54,615 bases of DNA from JBCBST01 sp039819115 (GCA_039819115.1 JBCBST010000005.1:1-54615); one strand, 5' to 3'. Shown: positions 1 to 8,730, counted from the stretch's first letter. Notes: generated from the sequence alone by a model not told the origin. Numbers and translations are program-made.

Positions 1-45
1 ATATCAAGCACTTAAAAACGACATAATAATTACATAACAAATTAG

Positions 46-285
46 TTGTTCACATAATTTTATCATAGAATGTGGATAACTTTTCAACATTAGCGGGGTT
101 TAACAATTGTAATTTAAAAGGTGCTTCATTTCTACTGAAAAGGGCTTTTCTTCTATTTTTCTTTGTATTAAAAATTTGAATGTACAATAAAAAGTATATG
201 TTAGCATCAGTTAAGAAACTGTTACGGTACGACTGGCTTTTATCGAGATTTACGGCTGTGGATAAATATTAATTATTGTGGAAAA
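46..285. promoter_or_regulatory. DnaA-box-like cluster in AT-rich leader
   Basis: Two exact copies of TGTGGATAA, the reverse complement of the DnaA box TTATCCACA, lie at 71-79 and 257-265. A one-mismatch copy, TGTGGAAAA, is at 277-285, and a looser TTGTTCACA is at 46-54. The surrounding bases are very AT-rich and contain no gene. Known: DnaA boxes occur at oriC and also in front of ribonucleotide reductase genes such as E. coli nrdAB. Either role fits here, directly upstream of nrdJ; the sequence alone does not decide. Confidence 0.5.
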
Positions 286-300
286 GTAATTAAGAATTAA

Positions 301-332
301 TTTGGGCAGACTGCCTGCCACATATATATTTG
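301..332 (+). promoter_or_regulatory. Bacteroidota-type promoter of nrdJ
   Basis: TTTG at 301-304 is followed after 20 bases by TATATTTG at 325-332, an exact match to the Bacteroidota primary-sigma -7 element TAnnTTTG with its usual -33 TTG spacing. Transcription would begin near 339, giving an untranslated leader of about 97 bases that ends in a GGAG ribosome-binding site (425-428) seven bases before the nrdJ start. The ATATAT stretch could also overlap an NrdR-type operator, but no clear pair of NrdR boxes is visible. Confidence 0.5.
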
Positions 333-435
333 GATGCATATCTAAAGGATAAAGACTACGGTTACTACCTCATTTGCTCTTCGTCCTGGTTCATCCAAGT
401 AAGAAAACAACCCAAAATACAATAGGAGACCGCCC

Positions 436-3400
436 ATGAAGTTTACCCGCTTCTATACACAAGCCGAGTGGGACTCGCCCTACGGGGATATGAAATTTGA
501 AGAACGTACCTCGGAGATAAAAAATCCCGATGGATCACAGGTTTTCCTTATGGAAAATGTAGTAGTGCCCGAGAGTTGGTCTCAGGTAGCTACCGATATC
601 ATTGCACAAAAATATTTCCGTAAAGCCGGAGTACCTGCCCAGCTAAAGAAAATGCAAGAAAAAGGAGTGCCAAAATGGTTGCAATGTTCCGTTGCAGATG
701 AGAGCGCCCTTTCAGATATAGATGCTGAAGAACGTTACAGTCATGAAGTTGACAGCCGGCAGGTGTTTGGACGATTGGCTGGTTGCTGGACATATTGGGG
801 CTGGAAGAATGATTATTTCGACACTGAGCAGGACGCAAAAGTATTCCATGATGAATTATGCTATATGCTCGCCAATCAGATGGCCGCACCAAACAGCCCA
901 CAGTGGTTCAACACAGGATTGAACTGGGCATATGGAATTAACGGACCAGCTCAGGGGCATTACTATGTAGACGCTAAAACAGGAAAGCTTACAAAATCAA
1001 AAGATTCTTACACGCACCCGCAGCCACATGCCTGCTTTATCCAGAGCATTGATGACGACCTGGTGAATGAAGGTGGGATCATGGATCTTTGGGTGCGCGA
1101 AGCGCGGTTGTTTAAATACGGATCCGGAACCGGGAGTAACTTTTCTAACTTACGTGGAGAAAATGAACCGTTAAGTGGTGGTGGAAAATCATCAGGGTTA
1201 ATGAGCTTCCTTAAAATTGGTGATCGTGCTGCAGGAGCTATCAAATCGGGAGGAACAACCCGCCGTGCTGCAAAAATGGTTACCCTCGATTTAGACCATC
1301 CTGATATTGAAGACTATATCAACTGGAAGGTGAAGGAAGAGCAGAAAGTAGCGGCATTGGTAGCCGGCTCCAAAATCACACAAAAGCATCTCAAGGATAT
1401 CATCCGACTGTGTCATACGCCGGTTGAAATTGAAGGGCGTACCTTTAATGGCGCTATGAGTCGCGATCCGCTCAAGAACAAAGAACTGGGAAAAGTAATC
1501 CGGCAGGCGAAACGAGACCAGGTTCCGCTCAATTACATAGAACGGGTTATCCAGCTGGCTGCTCAGGGATTCACTGACCTGGATTTTGATACCTATGACA
1601 CCGACTGGAATTCAGAAGCCTATGCCACCGTTGCGGGTCAGAATTCCAACAATTCTGTTCGTGTACCTAACAGCTTTATGAAAGCGGTTAAGGAAGACAA
1701 AGAATGGAATTTGTACTTCCGTACCGAGAAGGCCAACGCCAAAAAAGAAAACCGCGCTGCCAAACCGAACAGAAGCCTGCCGGCCAATGATCTGTGGGAT
1801 CAAATTGCATACGCAGCCTGGGCATCGGCCGATCCCGGAACGCAGTATCACGACACGATTAACGAATGGCACACCTGTCCTGAAGATGGAAGTATAAATG
1901 CCAGTAATCCATGTTCCGAGTACATGTTCCTGGATAATACAGCCTGTAACCTGGCCTCCTTGAACCTGATGAAATTCTTCACGGACGACACGTACGATAC
2001 ATTCGATGTTGATTCGCTGAAATATGCGTCCCGCATCTGGACGATGGTTCTGGAAATTTCTGTATTGATGGCTCAATTCCCATCTAAAGAAATCGCTGAG
2101 CTCTCCTATGTATTCCGAACGTTAGGTCTTGGGTATGCCAATATTGGTGCTGCGTTGATGGTTAAGGGAATTCCCTACGATAGTGAGCTGGGTACAGCCA
2201 CAGCCGGGGCTCTTACCGCGATTATGCATATGGGTGCATATGCTGCCAGTGCTGAAATGGCCAAAGAACTGGGCGCCTTCGAAGGGTATGAGCGAAATAA
2301 AGAGCACATGCTGAAAGTGTTGCGCAACCACAAACGGGCAGCCTACAACGTTGATCCAAAAGAGTACGAGGCACTGACCGTTAAGCCCATGGGTATTAAC
2401 GCAGCGATCTGTCCTGATTATTTGCTTAAAGCAGCCAAGGAAGAATCCGATCGTGCGGTTAATCTTGGAGAACAACATGGATATCGTAACGCACAGGTTA
2501 CCGTTTTAGCTCCAACGGGTACTATTGGTCTGGTTATGGACTGTGATACCACTGGTGTTGAACCTGACTTTGCCCTGGTTAAATTCAAAAAACTAGCTGG
2601 TGGTGGATATTTTAAAATCATTAACCAGAGCGTACCCAAGGCGCTTAAAAACCTGGGTTATGCTCCGAATGAGATTGATGCTATTATCAATCATGCCAAA
2701 GGGCATGGTTCTTTAGTAGGATGTCCGAACATTAATGAAGCCGCTCTGAAAGCGAAAGGTTTTACGGATGAAAAAATAGAAGCTGTGGAAGCCGCCCTTC
2801 CAAGCAGTTTTGACATAAAATTTGCGTTCAACCAGTGGACGCTGGGCGAAGATTTTTGCAAAGAGGTACTGGGTATCACTGAGGAACAGCTAAGCGATTA
2901 CTCGTTTGATATGCTCCGGTATCTTGGATTCACCAAAGAGCAAATTCTGGAAGCTAACGACTACGTTTGTGGAACCATGACCGTAGAAGGGGCTCCTTTC
3001 CTTAAAGATCAGCATCTTCCGGTATTTGACTGCGCCAACAAATGTGGCCGCACAGGTACGCGTTACATCTCGGCAGAAGGACATATTCGAATGATGGCTG
3101 CAGCTCAGCCGTTCTTATCCGGAGCCATTTCCAAAACGATCAACCTTCCGAATGAGGCCACCATCCAGGATATGAAGGATGCCTACATGCTCTCATGGGA
3201 AATGATGCTAAAAGCGAATGCCTTATATCGTGACGGTTCCAAACTTTCCCAGCCGTTAAACAGCCTCTCCGACGTATTTGACGAGCTCGATGAGGAAGAA
3301 GAACAGGTAATCGCCGATCCGGTAACCGCACAGGAACAGGATAAGGTGGTTGAAATTGCCGAGCGCATTATTCATAAGTATGTCGCCCGGCGCCAACGTC

Positions 3401-4059
3401 TTCCATTCCGACGTGAAGGGTATACTCAAAAAGTAAAAATCGGAGGCCAAAGCGTTTATCTGCGAACAGGTGAATACGAAAATGGACAGTTAGGTGAAAT
3501 TTTTATTGATATGCACCGGGAAGGAGCGGCTTTCCGAAGCCTGTTAAACTGTTTTGCCATCTCCATCTCACTGGGCTTGCAGCACGGTGTGCCGCTGGAA
3601 GAGTTTGTGGATGCCTTTGTGTTCACCAAGTTTGAACCAAGCGGTATGGTAAACGGTAACCCGCATGTGAAGATGAGCACGTCTGTTATCGATTACATCT
3701 TCCGTGAACTGGCCGTCACGTATCTGGATCGCGAAGATCTGGCACATGTTCCGGCGGATGAAATTCATTCCCGTAAACTGAAACCATCAACCGAAGAAGT
3801 TGCACCGGCACCCGCTTCGGCAGCGCCCACCGTGCAAGCGGTCCAGGCCGTTGCAGAGCCTGTGGAAGCACCACAAGTAGCAGCAGCAGCAACTGAGCCT
3901 GTGGCTAAGGCCAAAAGCAGCTACGAAAGCGACTATGAAAAGGCCAAGCAACTGGGCTATACCGGTGATGCCTGCCCTGAATGTGGTAGCATGACGATGG
4001 TTCGTAACGGAACATGCCTGAAATGTATCACCTGCGGATCCACATCCGGGTGCTCATAA
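436..4059 (+). CDS. nrdJ: Adenosylcobalamin-dependent (class II) ribonucleotide reductase
   Basis: Reduces ribonucleotides to deoxyribonucleotides with a cobalamin-generated thiyl radical, so it does not need oxygen or a separate radical subunit. The 1207-residue length matches the long NrdJ form. The active-site motif NPCSE places the predicted thiyl cysteine at Cys493, followed by the conserved DNTACNLASLNL stretch. An Ala/Pro-rich linker (about residues 1115-1160) leads to a C-terminal cysteine-rich ribbon (Cys1180 to Cys1206, CPEC...CLKC...C..C) typical of this form and used for re-reduction and metal binding. No ATP-cone is apparent at the N terminus. The ATG follows GGAG by seven bases. 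It stands alone, with its own promoter and terminator. Confidence 0.96.
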   Translation: MKFTRFYTQAEWDSPYGDMKFEERTSEIKNPDGSQVFLMENVVVPESWSQVATDIIAQKYFRKAGVPAQLKKMQEKGVPKWLQCSVADESALSDIDAEERYSHEVDSRQVFGRLAGCWTYWGWKNDYFDTEQDAKVFHDELCYMLANQMAAPNSPQWFNTGLNWAYGINGPAQGHYYVDAKTGKLTKSKDSYTHPQPHACFIQSIDDDLVNEGGIMDLWVREARLFKYGSGTGSNFSNLRGENEPLSGGGKSSGLMSFLKIGDRAAGAIKSGGTTRRAAKMVTLDLDHPDIEDYINWKVKEEQKVAALVAGSKITQKHLKDIIRLCHTPVEIEGRTFNGAMSRDPLKNKELGKVIRQAKRDQVPLNYIERVIQLAAQGFTDLDFDTYDTDWNSEAYATVAGQNSNNSVRVPNSFMKAVKEDKEWNLYFRTEKANAKKENRAAKPNRSLPANDLWDQIAYAAWASADPGTQYHDTINEWHTCPEDGSINASNPCSEYMFLDNTACNLASLNLMKFFTDDTYDTFDVDSLKYASRIWTMVLEISVLMAQFPSKEIAELSYVFRTLGLGYANIGAALMVKGIPYDSELGTATAGALTAIMHMGAYAASAEMAKELGAFEGYERNKEHMLKVLRNHKRAAYNVDPKEYEALTVKPMGINAAICPDYLLKAAKEESDRAVNLGEQHGYRNAQVTVLAPTGTIGLVMDCDTTGVEPDFALVKFKKLAGGGYFKIINQSVPKALKNLGYAPNEIDAIINHAKGHGSLVGCPNINEAALKAKGFTDEKIEAVEAALPSSFDIKFAFNQWTLGEDFCKEVLGITEEQLSDYSFDMLRYLGFTKEQILEANDYVCGTMTVEGAPFLKDQHLPVFDCANKCGRTGTRYISAEGHIRMMAAAQPFLSGAISKTINLPNEATIQDMKDAYMLSWEMMLKANALYRDGSKLSQPLNSLSDVFDELDEEEEQVIADPVTAQEQDKVVEIAERIIHKYVARRQRLPFRREGYTQKVKIGGQSVYLRTGEYENGQLGEIFIDMHREGAAFRSLLNCFAISISLGLQHGVPLEEFVDAFVFTKFEPSGMVNGNPHVKMSTSVIDYIFRELAVTYLDREDLAHVPADEIHSRKLKPSTEEVAPAPASAAPTVQAVQAVAEPVEAPQVAAAATEPVAKAKSSYESDYEKAKQLGYTGDACPECGSMTMVRNGTCLKCITCGSTSGCS

Positions 4060-4103
4060 TCGGCTAACACCGAGAACGTTTTTCTTTCATGGAGAACAGG
4101 ATA

Positions 4104-4139
4104 AACCCTGGCTGGTTGAACACCGGTCGGGGTTTTTTT
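4104..4139 (+). terminator. Rho-independent terminator of nrdJ
   Basis: A 13-bp stem (4104-4116 with 4122-4134, G:T wobbles allowed) closes a five-base loop and runs straight into a T tract. It starts 44 bases after the nrdJ stop. Confidence 0.85.
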
Positions 4140-4170
4140 ATGCGATAAGGCCGTTTTGTGTCCTGTTCTA

Positions 4171-4243
4171 TGTCGGTATTGTTATAGTTGGCGGAATTAG
4201 ATTGGCGGTAATGTATAAAAATTTGTCGGGAATGAACTAACAC
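4171..4243 (+). repeat. TGKCGG array, type A, copy 1
   Basis: Four direct copies of TGTCGG/TGGCGG start at 4171, 4189, 4203 and 4224 (spacings 18, 14, 21). The 73-bp block recurs at 8938-9010 with the same length, the same spacings and 57 of 73 identical bases, ending in GAACTAACAC in both. Repeated, helically phased sites of this kind resemble transposase-binding arrays at ends of IS21- or Tn7-like elements, but no transposase gene is present; an operator array is the alternative. Confidence 0.6.
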
Positions 4244-4295
4244 ATTAAGTACAGAGAGAGGTATACTCAAGTAACCATTTCAGACTTTATGTTGC

Positions 4296-4631
4296 TTGAA
4301 AATGAAAAAACCAGCAGAAGTTAACTGCACCATCGAAAGAGCTCTCAGCCCAAAATCTCATCTTAAAACAAATGCATTCAATGCACTCATGGATACCGGG
4401 AGATGGAATATACCCACCCCAGGACTCGATACTCTATCTGCCATACCCAATATCCTGCTCTATAAAAACACCACACACAAAAACCAGCCTGATCAGAATG
4501 GCCTTCTGTTTACCATAGCTACACGTTCGAATTCCCAAAACAGGCCTGTCGGTAGCTTTTATAGGATAGGTGTACATGAAACGCCCCTGATTTTCCCCTT
4601 AGAAAAAGTTCATGCATGCGATCAGGGGTGA
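4296..4631 (+). CDS. Doubtful hypothetical ORF
   Basis: An open frame of 111 codons with no recognisable domain, no signal peptide or membrane segment, and no clear ribosome-binding site. Its stop codon TGA is formed by the loop of the hairpin at 4621-4640. It lies between the nrdJ terminator and a run of noncoding repeats, and its composition does not look like the surrounding real genes. Probably not expressed as protein; it is listed because it is the only long frame in this stretch. Confidence 0.15.
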   Translation: MKMKKPAEVNCTIERALSPKSHLKTNAFNALMDTGRWNIPTPGLDTLSAIPNILLYKNTTHKNQPDQNGLLFTIATRSNSQNRPVGSFYRIGVHETPLIFPLEKVHACDQG

Positions 4632-4640
4632 CTCCCTGAT
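4621..4640 (+). repeat. GTGA-loop hairpin H1
   Basis: Perfect 7-bp stem ATCAGGG/CCCTGAT with loop GTGACT, followed by a T-rich stretch. First of eight similar plus-strand hairpins in 4621-9592. Confidence 0.6.
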
Positions 4641-4723
4641 GGTCTTTAATCGAACATCCGATTCCAGTATGCAGGTACTCACCCATTTTGTAGTGCTGAC
4701 TGATAACCCTTAAGTACTAGACA

Positions 4724-4752
4724 CTATCGGGGGTGAAGCCCTGGTAGTTTTT
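4724..4752 (+). repeat. GTGA-loop hairpin H2
   Basis: Stem CTATCGGG (4724-4731) pairs with CCTGGTAG (4740-4747). G:T wobbles replace two Watson-Crick pairs of the other copies, which suggests the RNA fold is conserved rather than the DNA word. A T5 tract follows. Upstream is AAGTACTAGA, similar to AAGTACATCC before H6 and H7. Confidence 0.65.
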
Positions 4753-4795
4753 CTTTCCTGTAAAAAACGATTGATTTCTCTCTTGTATGACGAAT

Positions 4796-4830
4796 AGGTT
4801 ATCAGGGGTGACACCCTGATAGCTTCTTTT
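4796..4830 (+). repeat. GTGA-loop hairpin H3
   Basis: Perfect or wobble 12-bp stem (4796-4807 with 4814-4825) around loop GTGACA, then CTTTT. Terminator-like in form, but no gene ends in front of it. Confidence 0.65.
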
Positions 4831-5065
4831 ATCTAACCATACTACTGTTCTGGGCGATTGGAGATAAGCCCCATACACTCACTACCCATTTGAACCAATT
4901 GATTGTCGTTGCTTTGAAGTAAACGACTCCTCAAAAAGACCAATGAATTCAGGTTATTTAAAGCAGAGCAGTGGAGCCTGAAAAAGAACCTGGTTAAAGC
5001 GTGATGCCAGTAAGGATGAACAACAAGCGATACTCTTTTTGGTCAGACAAGTATAGCGTAAGGTA
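4831..5065. other. Noncoding stretch, nothing recognised
   Basis: No convincing reading frame, RNA gene or repeat is seen between hairpin H3 and the first type B array. Confidence 0.4.
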
Positions 5066-5150
5066 TGGCGGAATCGGGCTTTTTGTTTAAAGCATGTCGG
5101 TTTTGTAGGTCAAGGTTTGTCGGAAATGTACCAGATATTGTCGGAATCGT
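5066..5150 (+). repeat. TGKCGG array, type B, copy 1
   Basis: TGGCGG/TGTCGG starts at 5066, 5095, 5118 and 5139 (spacings 29, 23, 21). The third unit continues as TGTCGGAAATGTACC. The layout matches the array at 5412 almost exactly, in the same orientation, 346 bases further on. The short frame that crosses it is not a credible gene. Confidence 0.6.
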
Positions 5151-5411
5151 GCGGGTTAACGCGTCGCTTTGGACGAATCAGGTTACAAGAAGGTCTGATA
5201 TCATCGCAGAAACCTTGTTTGAGCTATACGTATCGTTCGAAATGGATGCGGTTTAAAAAAAGATTCTGTAGGGTGAGTTCTGAATGAAAGACTGAAAACG
5301 GCGTTTATGTCTCTGCTGACATATAAATACGGTTAGCATAGAGGTTTTAGGATGCAGTTTTGATGTCCTGCTATCAAAAGCTGGTTAATATTAGTGGGCA
5401 TACTACCAAAG

Positions 5412-5497
5412 TGGCGGAATCGGTCTTTTTTTGAGTCAGGGTGTCGGCTTTGTACATAGTAATATGTCGGAAATAAACCTGTATTTGGCGGAATTGT
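5412..5497 (+). repeat. TGKCGG array, type B, copy 2
   Basis: Motif starts at 5412, 5442, 5465 and 5486 (spacings 30, 23, 21). It begins TGGCGGAATCGG followed by a T tract, as in copy 1. It ends about 80 bases before the beta-barrel gene at 5580, so if it is a protein-binding array it could influence that gene. Confidence 0.6.
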
Positions 5498-5579
5498 ACT
5501 ATGTATCTGATACCGTTTTTTTAGTTCTTGAGCACGATTTATATAACGCCATGCTTCCTATCAACTAAACCAGACGTCC

Positions 5580-6095
5580 ATGCGAATAAATAAATACCTC
5601 CTTTTTCTGACCATTTTTATGTTGTGCGCACCTGCTCTCAGTGCCCAGGACACATCAGATACCGTAAGAAGATTTGGATTTTCAGCAAGCATTCAATCCG
5701 AACACATGGATTTTCTGATTCCTATCTGGGTTGATGACCGAGTCGTTATTGCGCCATCCGTATCCTATCGTAACATAGAGGGGGATACAGACGACTTAAG
5801 TCTGGTCGTTGCTCAACGCTTTTTTCTCTCAACGCCAGTTAATGCTACTCCATTTTTAGGATTTCGCCTTGGAACAGTAATCGGTATACCTGAAGAAAGT
5901 GAGGTAGATAATACGATTGATTATATCGGAGGGGTTGGGTTTGGAGGAGAGTACTTTTTCAAGCCGAAGTTTAGTGTTGGCATTGAACTCCAGGGTAATC
6001 TGACCATATCCGACAAACGCTCTTCACGGTTCGATAATCCGGGAAACATCAATTTTTCGACAGCCACAGCCCTAACGGCCAGTATCTATTTTTAA
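5580..6095 (+). CDS. Small outer-membrane beta-barrel-like protein
   Basis: 171 residues. An N-terminal signal peptide (about residues 1-22, ending ALSAQ) is followed by alternating hydrophobic/polar segments with many Gly and aromatic residues, and the chain ends in ...ASIYF. The terminal Phe is the usual last residue of outer-membrane beta-barrels. An eight-stranded OmpA/OmpX-like barrel is likely from the size, but the family was not recognised. It stands alone between repeat arrays in the accessory segment, and no function can be assigned. Confidence 0.75.
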   Translation: MRINKYLLFLTIFMLCAPALSAQDTSDTVRRFGFSASIQSEHMDFLIPIWVDDRVVIAPSVSYRNIEGDTDDLSLVVAQRFFLSTPVNATPFLGFRLGTVIGIPEESEVDNTIDYIGGVGFGGEYFFKPKFSVGIELQGNLTISDKRSSRFDNPGNINFSTATALTASIYF

Positions 6096-6434
6096 AAAAC
6101 CAAAGGTTCTGAAGGCCAGCTAAGTGTTAAGCTGGTTAGGTTGCGAACACTCACAAGAAAATAGCCTGACATTGATCCTGGTTAGTTAAGCAAATAAGCT
6201 CATGCTATTGGGAGGTGATTCCCTGATAGCTTTTTAACTGCACATAAAGTTCATTATAACTCCAACAGATTCTCTTAAACCAGGGAGGATATAGAGGGAA
6301 GAACAGGTATAACAGAGAGCACGAAAAGATGCTGATCAAAAAAAATACCTGCCCTTTCACAGGCAGATACTCTTAATATTGCTTCATAGCATCGATCATC
6401 ACTGTATTGTGTAGTCAAAAAAGCACCCGCCCGG
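6096..6434. other. Noncoding stretch with short hairpins
   Basis: Apart from hairpin H4 it holds a small inverted repeat CCAGCT/AGCTGG near 6117 and CTGCC/GGCAG near 6347-6364. No gene is supported. Confidence 0.4.
6204..6235 (+). repeat. GTGA-loop hairpin H4
   Basis: Stem GCTATTGGG (6204-6212) pairs with bases 6222-6230 using wobbles; the loop contains GGTGAT. A T5 tract follows. It is about 109 bases after the beta-barrel gene and could be its terminator. Confidence 0.6.
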
Positions 6435-6785
6435 TCAGGAGCTGGCACATTGAAGTTTGCTATTTATGGGATTGGTACCCATGGTGCGGGTATAAGCAAT
6501 TTGATTGTATTCACCGAAATGGAAGGTTCCTTTACCTGTACGCTGTGCATGTTCAGCTATGGTATCCATATGTAAATGGATGCTGGTATAGGAAGAGTGG
6601 ATGCCGGCATCAGCAGATGATTTATGGTGTTGTGCAAACATACTATTCTGTCCGGCAATACTTAGGATGAGAAACAGCAAAATCATCAAAAGCAGGGTTA
6701 ACAAAACAATACGTACGAGCCTGGATTGTGGGGGCTGCATCTTCTGATTCGGGTTTAAATCGGATATATGTGTACTGGCTTTCAC
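6435..6785 (-). CDS. Possible small single-pass membrane protein
   Basis: An open frame of 116 codons from a GTG; a shorter version from ATG at 6740 has 101. A basic stretch (SRLVR) precedes one strongly hydrophobic segment of about 20 residues (LLTLLLMILLFLILSIAG), then a His-rich soluble tail. That pattern is more gene-like than chance, but no ribosome-binding site is clear at either start and no family is recognised. It is divergent from the TPR-HTH gene at 6997. Confidence 0.4.
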   Translation of the reverse strand: MKASTHISDLNPNQKMQPPQSRLVRIVLLTLLLMILLFLILSIAGQNSMFAQHHKSSADAGIHSSYTSIHLHMDTIAEHAQRTGKGTFHFGEYNQIAYTRTMGTNPINSKLQCASS

Positions 6786-6996
6786 GGGATAAATGTATCC
6801 GCAAACCAGATGTATTACCTACGCTGTACCCCTTGTGTACCCTTAGTTTATGATACAACAAAGCCCGTTTTTTGATTTTTTGATGTACTTTTGTCAAAAA
6901 CCAACAGTTACCGAGGTTTTTGGTTTGTCAGCGTATTTTAGCATATGTATACCTGAGTAACGACCTCACTACCTCTTTAACACATGTATGTAGCTT

Positions 6997-8730
6997 ATGA
7001 AACTCACGACCTTTTTTGCGCTCCTGGTGATGCTGCTATCTTCCGAATTTGTTTCCGCTCAACTACAGGTTCGAATCGATTCCCTCCGAAATGAAATCAG
7101 TACTAATCTGGCACAAGATTCTACCCGTGTTGAAAACCTGATCCGACTATCTGCTTTGGTGGGCCGGAGCAATCCCCTTCAATCGAGAGCCTATGGGCGT
7201 GAGGCTGCTATGCTTTCCCGCAAACTGGGTCTTATGGAAAAAGAAGCAAAAGCACTGGGTAACCTGGGCATATCTTATGCCATTCAAGCCGAAACCGATA
7301 GTGCGCTGGCCACTCTTGAGGAGGCCTTAGTATTGTTTAAGACGATGAATGATTTACAGAGTATGGCTCGTATGAACTCTTCCATTGCTACCTTGTATGC
7401 CATGCAGAATAAGTATGAAGAGGGGATTTCATCGTTGCTGGCTACCATCCCGATTTTTGAAGAATTGAATGATTCTCTAAATCTGGCCCTTGCCTATTTC
7501 AATATCGGACAGATGTACTCCGATCAACTGTTATTCGAGCAGGCCTTGGAGCGGACCCTTCGCGCCGCCGGTATGTATGAGGAGATGGGGTTAGACCGTA
7601 AAATACCGGTTACTTATGCGGCCATAGCCCAATCCCTGATTGCACTGGGTCGTGAAGAAGAGGCACTGGATTATGTGGAACGGGGATTAGCCGTTGTAGA
7701 GCCGAATGTTGATGTTCCCAGTGAACGCAATCTGCACAATATGGCCGGACGTTTATACGAAAAGTCGGGCAAACTTGATGAGGCCAGCCGATCTTACCGT
7801 ATTGCGTTGGATAAAGCTAACCAACTCCGATCCAACCGATTGGCTATCGGCATAAAACTGGATCTTGCAGGTGTTGACTACAAACGGTCGGATTATGCCT
7901 CCTCCAAAAGATTACTGGAGGATATTCTTATCACCATAGATGAGAATAAGATAAAGGGGATGGCTCGCATCACAAAAAGTGCATTGGATTTACTTTCAAG
8001 AAGTGAGGCCAGGCTTGGAAATTCAACGCGCGCTTTAACCCACCTTCGGCAGGCTAAAGCTCTTTCCGATAGCATTTATAAGGAAGAGAGCGCGCTCGCC
8101 ATTGCTGAATTGGAAACCATCTACGAAACCGAAAAGAAAGAGGCGCAAATCCAACTGTTAGAAGCCCAAAATGAAGTAGCCAATCTGCGTACCGTTATTA
8201 TTGGTGTGGTAGCCTTGGTTCTACTGGTGGGTGCGTTTTTAGGATTTCGTCGGTATCACCTGAAAAAATCGGAAGAAAAAAGAGCCCGTATTGCGAGTAT
8301 GAAACAGGAATTACAGCAATATGGTCTGGTTTTATCCGAAAAGAATAAGTTTATTGCGACCTTTAAAAACGACCTGGAGGAAGTACGCCGTCATGTACGT
8401 ACCATTGAAGGCCGTAAAGAACTCACACAGCTAGTAGACGTCATTCATCAAAATACGAACCTGACGGATGACGAAGAGTTACTCTTTTCCAAGATTGAAA
8501 AGATGAACATGGGCTTTTTCCATGCCCTAAGGAAACTGAGTAATGAACTCACGGCTAAAGATGAGCGTCTTGCCATGCTGGTTCAGATGGATCTTACCAA
8601 TAAAGACATTGCCAATATCCTCCATATTGAAGCGGATAGCGTTAAACAGGCAAGACGTCGTTTGAAAAGAAAGCTGCAGCTCGATGCCCATATCGATCTT
8701 CAGGATTACTTGAAAAGGATGGCTGCATAA
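6997..8730 (+). CDS. Membrane-anchored TPR regulator with C-terminal HTH
   Basis: 577 residues. A signal peptide (1-21) is followed by a periplasmic tetratricopeptide-repeat array (about 60-370), one transmembrane helix (about 395-415, VIIGVVALVLLVGAFLGF), a cytoplasmic coiled-coil stretch and a C-terminal helix-turn-helix of the LuxR/GerE type (about 520-570; LTNKDIANILHIEADSVKQA is the recognition region). Known: this architecture is common in Bacteroidota and couples periplasmic or envelope sensing to transcription. No partner gene adjoins it. The long upstream gap (6786-6996) should hold its promoter. Confidence 0.85.
   Translation: MKLTTFFALLVMLLSSEFVSAQLQVRIDSLRNEISTNLAQDSTRVENLIRLSALVGRSNPLQSRAYGREAAMLSRKLGLMEKEAKALGNLGISYAIQAETDSALATLEEALVLFKTMNDLQSMARMNSSIATLYAMQNKYEEGISSLLATIPIFEELNDSLNLALAYFNIGQMYSDQLLFEQALERTLRAAGMYEEMGLDRKIPVTYAAIAQSLIALGREEEALDYVERGLAVVEPNVDVPSERNLHNMAGRLYEKSGKLDEASRSYRIALDKANQLRSNRLAIGIKLDLAGVDYKRSDYASSKRLLEDILITIDENKIKGMARITKSALDLLSRSEARLGNSTRALTHLRQAKALSDSIYKEESALAIAELETIYETEKKEAQIQLLEAQNEVANLRTVIIGVVALVLLVGAFLGFRRYHLKKSEEKRARIASMKQELQQYGLVLSEKNKFIATFKNDLEEVRRHVRTIEGRKELTQLVDVIHQNTNLTDDEELLFSKIEKMNMGFFHALRKLSNELTAKDERLAMLVQMDLTNKDIANILHIEADSVKQARRRLKRKLQLDAHIDLQDYLKRMAA

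Noticed and set aside
300..435. Cobalamin riboswitch in the nrdJ leader
   Set aside because: The leader after the predicted start site is only about 97 bases and no B12-box (GCCACTG-like core) or long paired structure is visible.
1612..2076. 154-codon ORF antisense to nrdJ
   Set aside because: Antisense shadow of a strongly conserved coding region.
4520..4560. tRNA-like T-loop word GTTCGAATTCC
   Set aside because: No acceptor stem, D-arm or anticodon arm can be paired around it.
4171..5150. Integron attC sites
   Set aside because: GAACTAACAC and GGGTTAAC fragments hint at attC core sites, but the RYYYAAC/GTTRRRY pair with a cassette-like stem is not met, and no integrase is seen.
5065..5256. 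63-codon ORF across the type B array
   Set aside because: It is made almost wholly of the repeated motif, with no gene-like composition or ribosome-binding site.
6407..6670. 87-codon plus-strand ORF rich in Trp, Tyr and Cys
   Set aside because: Antisense shadow of the more plausible minus-strand membrane ORF.
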